Of a stretch of DNA of 64,000 nt, positions 62,631 to 64,000 are shown one piece after another (the stretch's first letter is position 1; each line of letters begins with the position of its first letter). The stretch covers positions 4,588,001 to 4,652,000 of the forward strand of contig NZ_JADBEK010000001.1 of NCBI RefSeq assembly GCF_014873145.1, in the 5' to 3' direction. The position numbers and the translations under genes were made by a program. Under the pieces are notes generated by a model, which saw nothing but the letters and a program-made list of their open reading frames with translations, had not been told where the DNA came from and searched no databases. The DNA is from Nonomuraea angiospora. Its GTDB lineage: Bacteria > Actinomycetota > Actinomycetes > Streptosporangiales > Streptosporangiaceae.

Positions 62631-63274
62631 TGCTCGGTGGCCTGGTCGAAGAAGGCCCGTTCCAGCTCGACGGCCAGCCGGAAGACGTCCAGCGCCGCCG
62701 TCCGGCGCTCCTCGTCCAGGTCCGCGCCGAGGCGGTCGAGCTCGCCGCGCAGGAAGGCCACCCAGGCCCGGAACTCCGGGCCCTCGTGCAGCTCGATCCA
62801 CTCGCGGTGCACGAAGCCGTCCGGCAGCGGCTGCCCGGCCCGCGAGGCCCAGCCCAGGTAGCACCATTCGGCCACGCAGAGCACGGTGACGATCAGCAGG
62901 TAGTCCTGTGACGTCCGCACCTCGTCCATGAGCTGCCTGAACGCGGCCGTCACCGGCTCGGGCGAGGCGTCGGTCCGCCCGCCCAGCGCGGCCAGCGCCC
63001 GGTGGAAGTACGTCTTCTCCTCGGTGGTCGCCACCTGACCGAGGAACTTCCCGTAGGGCACCCGCGCCTCGAACGTGTCCGCGCTCGCCACGGCCGCCCC
63101 GAGCAGGGCCGTGAACGAGTCCACGAACTGGAAGTCCTGCTCCAGGTAGCGCCGCATGCCGTCGGCGGGCGCCGTGCCCGTCGTGATCGCCATCGCGAAC
63201 GGGTGCGTCACCACCACCGTCCACTCGGGCTCGCACTGCTGCCTGAGCCATTCACTGAAGGATCGCTCGCTCAC
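62591..63274 (-). CDS. TenA/THI-4 family protein (thiaminase II-like)
   Basis: The 227-residue all-helical protein matches the TenA family, which hydrolyses thiamine degradation products to salvage the pyrimidine. Candidate active-site residues are the Asp in RRYLEQDFQFVDSF near residue 47, the Cys in VLCVAEWCYLGWA near residue 137, Tyr residues around it, and the C-terminal Glu in LAVELERAFFDQA. The GTG at 63274 begins SERSFSEWLRQ, the standard start; TACGGT six bases upstream suggests a leaderless mRNA. No TPP riboswitch or thi genes are nearby. The 3' end overlaps the HAD gene by 40 bp. Confidence 0.88.
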   Translation of the reverse strand: MSERSFSEWLRQQCEPEWTVVVTHPFAMAITTGTAPADGMRRYLEQDFQFVDSFTALLGAAVASADTFEARVPYGKFLGQVATTEEKTYFHRALAALGGRTDASPEPVTAAFRQLMDEVRTSQDYLLIVTVLCVAEWCYLGWASRAGQPLPDGFVHREWIELHEGPEFRAWVAFLRGELDRLGADLDEERRTAALDVFRLAVELERAFFDQATEHQPSTAARSWNER

Positions 63275-63309
63275 GATCCGACCGTACCCAAAAGGGGACC
63301 TCAACCCCT

Positions 63310-63525
63310 TCCTCCCGGAGGACACCAGTTCTCCGGGAGGAGCCAGCCCTCCCCTATTCCCTCAAAGGGACCTCAGCCGGGGTGCGGCGAGGAGTAAGGG
63401 TGCGGCGGGAAGCACCAACAAGGGGTTGTTTCCGGCGCGGCTCGCGCCAACCGCGCCGGAAACGTCCGCGTGACCGCCGCCCCCGGCCTTGCTCGGCGAG
63501 CTGCGCTTCTCGCCAGGCCGGGGGC
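63310..63525 (-). terminator. Three successive strong hairpins
   Basis: (1) TCCTCCCGGAG (63310-63320) pairs with CTCCGGGAGGA (63331-63341). (2) GTTTCCGGCGCGG (63428-63440) pairs with CCGCGCCGGAAAC (63451-63463), 13 bp perfect. (3) GCCCCCGGCCT (63479-63489) pairs with AGGCCGGGGGC (63515-63525), with an inner GGCGAG/CTCGCC stem (63495-63500, 63509-63514). They lie between the end of the TIGR03118 gene and the start of the TenA gene, both on the minus strand. Hairpin 3 lies 20 bp past the stop and is the likely terminator; the role of the other two is unclear. Confidence 0.7.
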
Positions 63526-63544
63526 GACGGCGAGCGAGCGCCGC

Positions 63545-64000
63545 TCAGTACCCGCCGTACGGGTTCTGGGAGGACGACCGGCTACTGGGGGCGCTCGTCT
63601 GGTGGCCCGACGGGTGGTTCGTCGGGGAGCTCGACGGCGTCGGCGTCGCGGTGGACGTCGGCTTGGTGCCCTGCGGGGCGATGATGCCGATCAGGCCGTG
63701 CTTGGTGCCGTCGATGCCCGCGGAGAACCACATGGAGTTCTCGCCGCCGTTGGTGGCGGTGCCGGGCTCCAGGTCCCACAGGCCGGGCAGCACGATCGGC
63801 TTGCCGTCCGCCGTGCTCAGCGCGCCCAGGTGGCGGCTGTTCTTGTACGCGTGCACGGTGCCGTCGCCGAAGTTGCCGATGAGCAGCGCGCCCCTGTACT
63901 GTCCCCAGCCCTTCGGCGCGGCGGTGATCCCCCAGGGGGCGTTGAGCCCGACCCTGGAGATGCGGCCGGTCAGGCGCCCGCCGGCGTTGAAGCGGCTCAC
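63545..64000 (-). CDS. TIGR03118-family protein, C-terminal part (cut by window edge)
   Basis: The visible 151 C-terminal residues run off the right edge. The pattern GRISRVGLNAPWGITAAPKG, RGALLIGNFGDGTVHAY, PIVLPGLWDLEPG and STAGIDGTKHGLIGIIAP-like sequence (here WFSAGIDGTKHGLIGIIAP) matches the TIGR03118 family of exported beta-propeller-like proteins of unknown function. After residue 110 a low-complexity Ser/Thr/Pro tail follows (STATPTPSSSPTNHPSGHQT) ending NPYGGY, as in cell-surface or secreted actinobacterial proteins. Any signal peptide lies outside the window. Confidence 0.85.
   Translation of the reverse strand: MSRFNAGGRLTGRISRVGLNAPWGITAAPKGWGQYRGALLIGNFGDGTVHAYKNSRHLGALSTADGKPIVLPGLWDLEPGTATNGGENSMWFSAGIDGTKHGLIGIIAPQGTKPTSTATPTPSSSPTNHPSGHQTSAPSSRSSSQNPYGGY

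Noticed and set aside
63275..63544. TPP riboswitch upstream of the TenA gene
   Set aside because: I looked for the CTGAGA and ACCTGATC core elements on the minus strand and did not find them; the region holds terminator-like hairpins instead.

Overview
This 64-kb window is high-GC actinomycete chromosome. GTG and TTG starts are common, several genes look leaderless, and neighbouring genes often overlap by ATGA or GTGA. Gene families such as NB-ARC/TPR ATPases, an XRE regulator with a DUF5753-type domain, a DUF574 methyltransferase, DUF4253, TIGR03118 and a chloramphenicol phosphotransferase suggest the order Streptosporangiales (for example Nonomuraea) or a close relative. That placement is inference. 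I see no rRNA, tRNA, CRISPR array, prophage or intact insertion sequence.

Layout. 0-5.8 kb: two overlapping acyl-CoA dehydrogenase genes (one cut by the left edge), an orphan sensor kinase, a TetR regulator preceded by a tiny ORF, an AurF-like diiron oxygenase and a methyltransferase. 5.8-11.5 kb: CopC and CopD copper proteins, an unrecognised polytopic membrane protein, a second methyltransferase, a cytochrome P450 and a thioesterase. 11.5-17.3 kb: a hydrolase-ABC ATPase fusion with its permease, converging on glycerol kinase and glycerol facilitator. 17.3-22.4 kb: an acetyltransferase, a chloramphenicol phosphotransferase, a frameshifted MmyB-type regulator divergent from an alpha/beta hydrolase, an IS1182-type transposase remnant and two small uncharacterised genes.

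22.4-37.7 kb: a STAND ATPase with TPRs, a terpene synthase, a PAC2 protein, a Gfo/Idh/MocA oxidoreductase, a protein phosphatase, a second membrane-anchored STAND ATPase, a frameshifted secreted metalloprotease, a PucR-type regulator with an amidohydrolase-like protein that lacks its metal ligands, and a MarR regulator. 37.7-50.7 kb: an ABC exporter, an MFS exporter, hemerythrin, DUF5709-like, HAD and HPII catalase genes, a Uma2 nuclease-like protein, the helicase HrpA and an ADP-ribosylglycohydrolase.

50.7-64 kb: a secreted S15 peptidase; a minus-strand gene train running from an unknown 252-residue protein through an MFS-like protein, a 69-residue protein, an Asp/Glu racemase-family enzyme and an FAD monooxygenase to a sigma-factor/zinc-finger/membrane fusion; a divergent EspR-like XRE regulator with a DUF574 methyltransferase; then DUF4253, HAD, TenA and TIGR03118 genes.

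Main themes. Short tandem repeats sit again and again at or just after stop codons, in three cases containing the stop itself. Two genes are each broken by loss of one G:C pair in a short homopolymer, so sequencing error must be excluded. The best candidate for an undescribed system is the train at 52.7-58.6 kb with its divergent regulator and methyltransferase.
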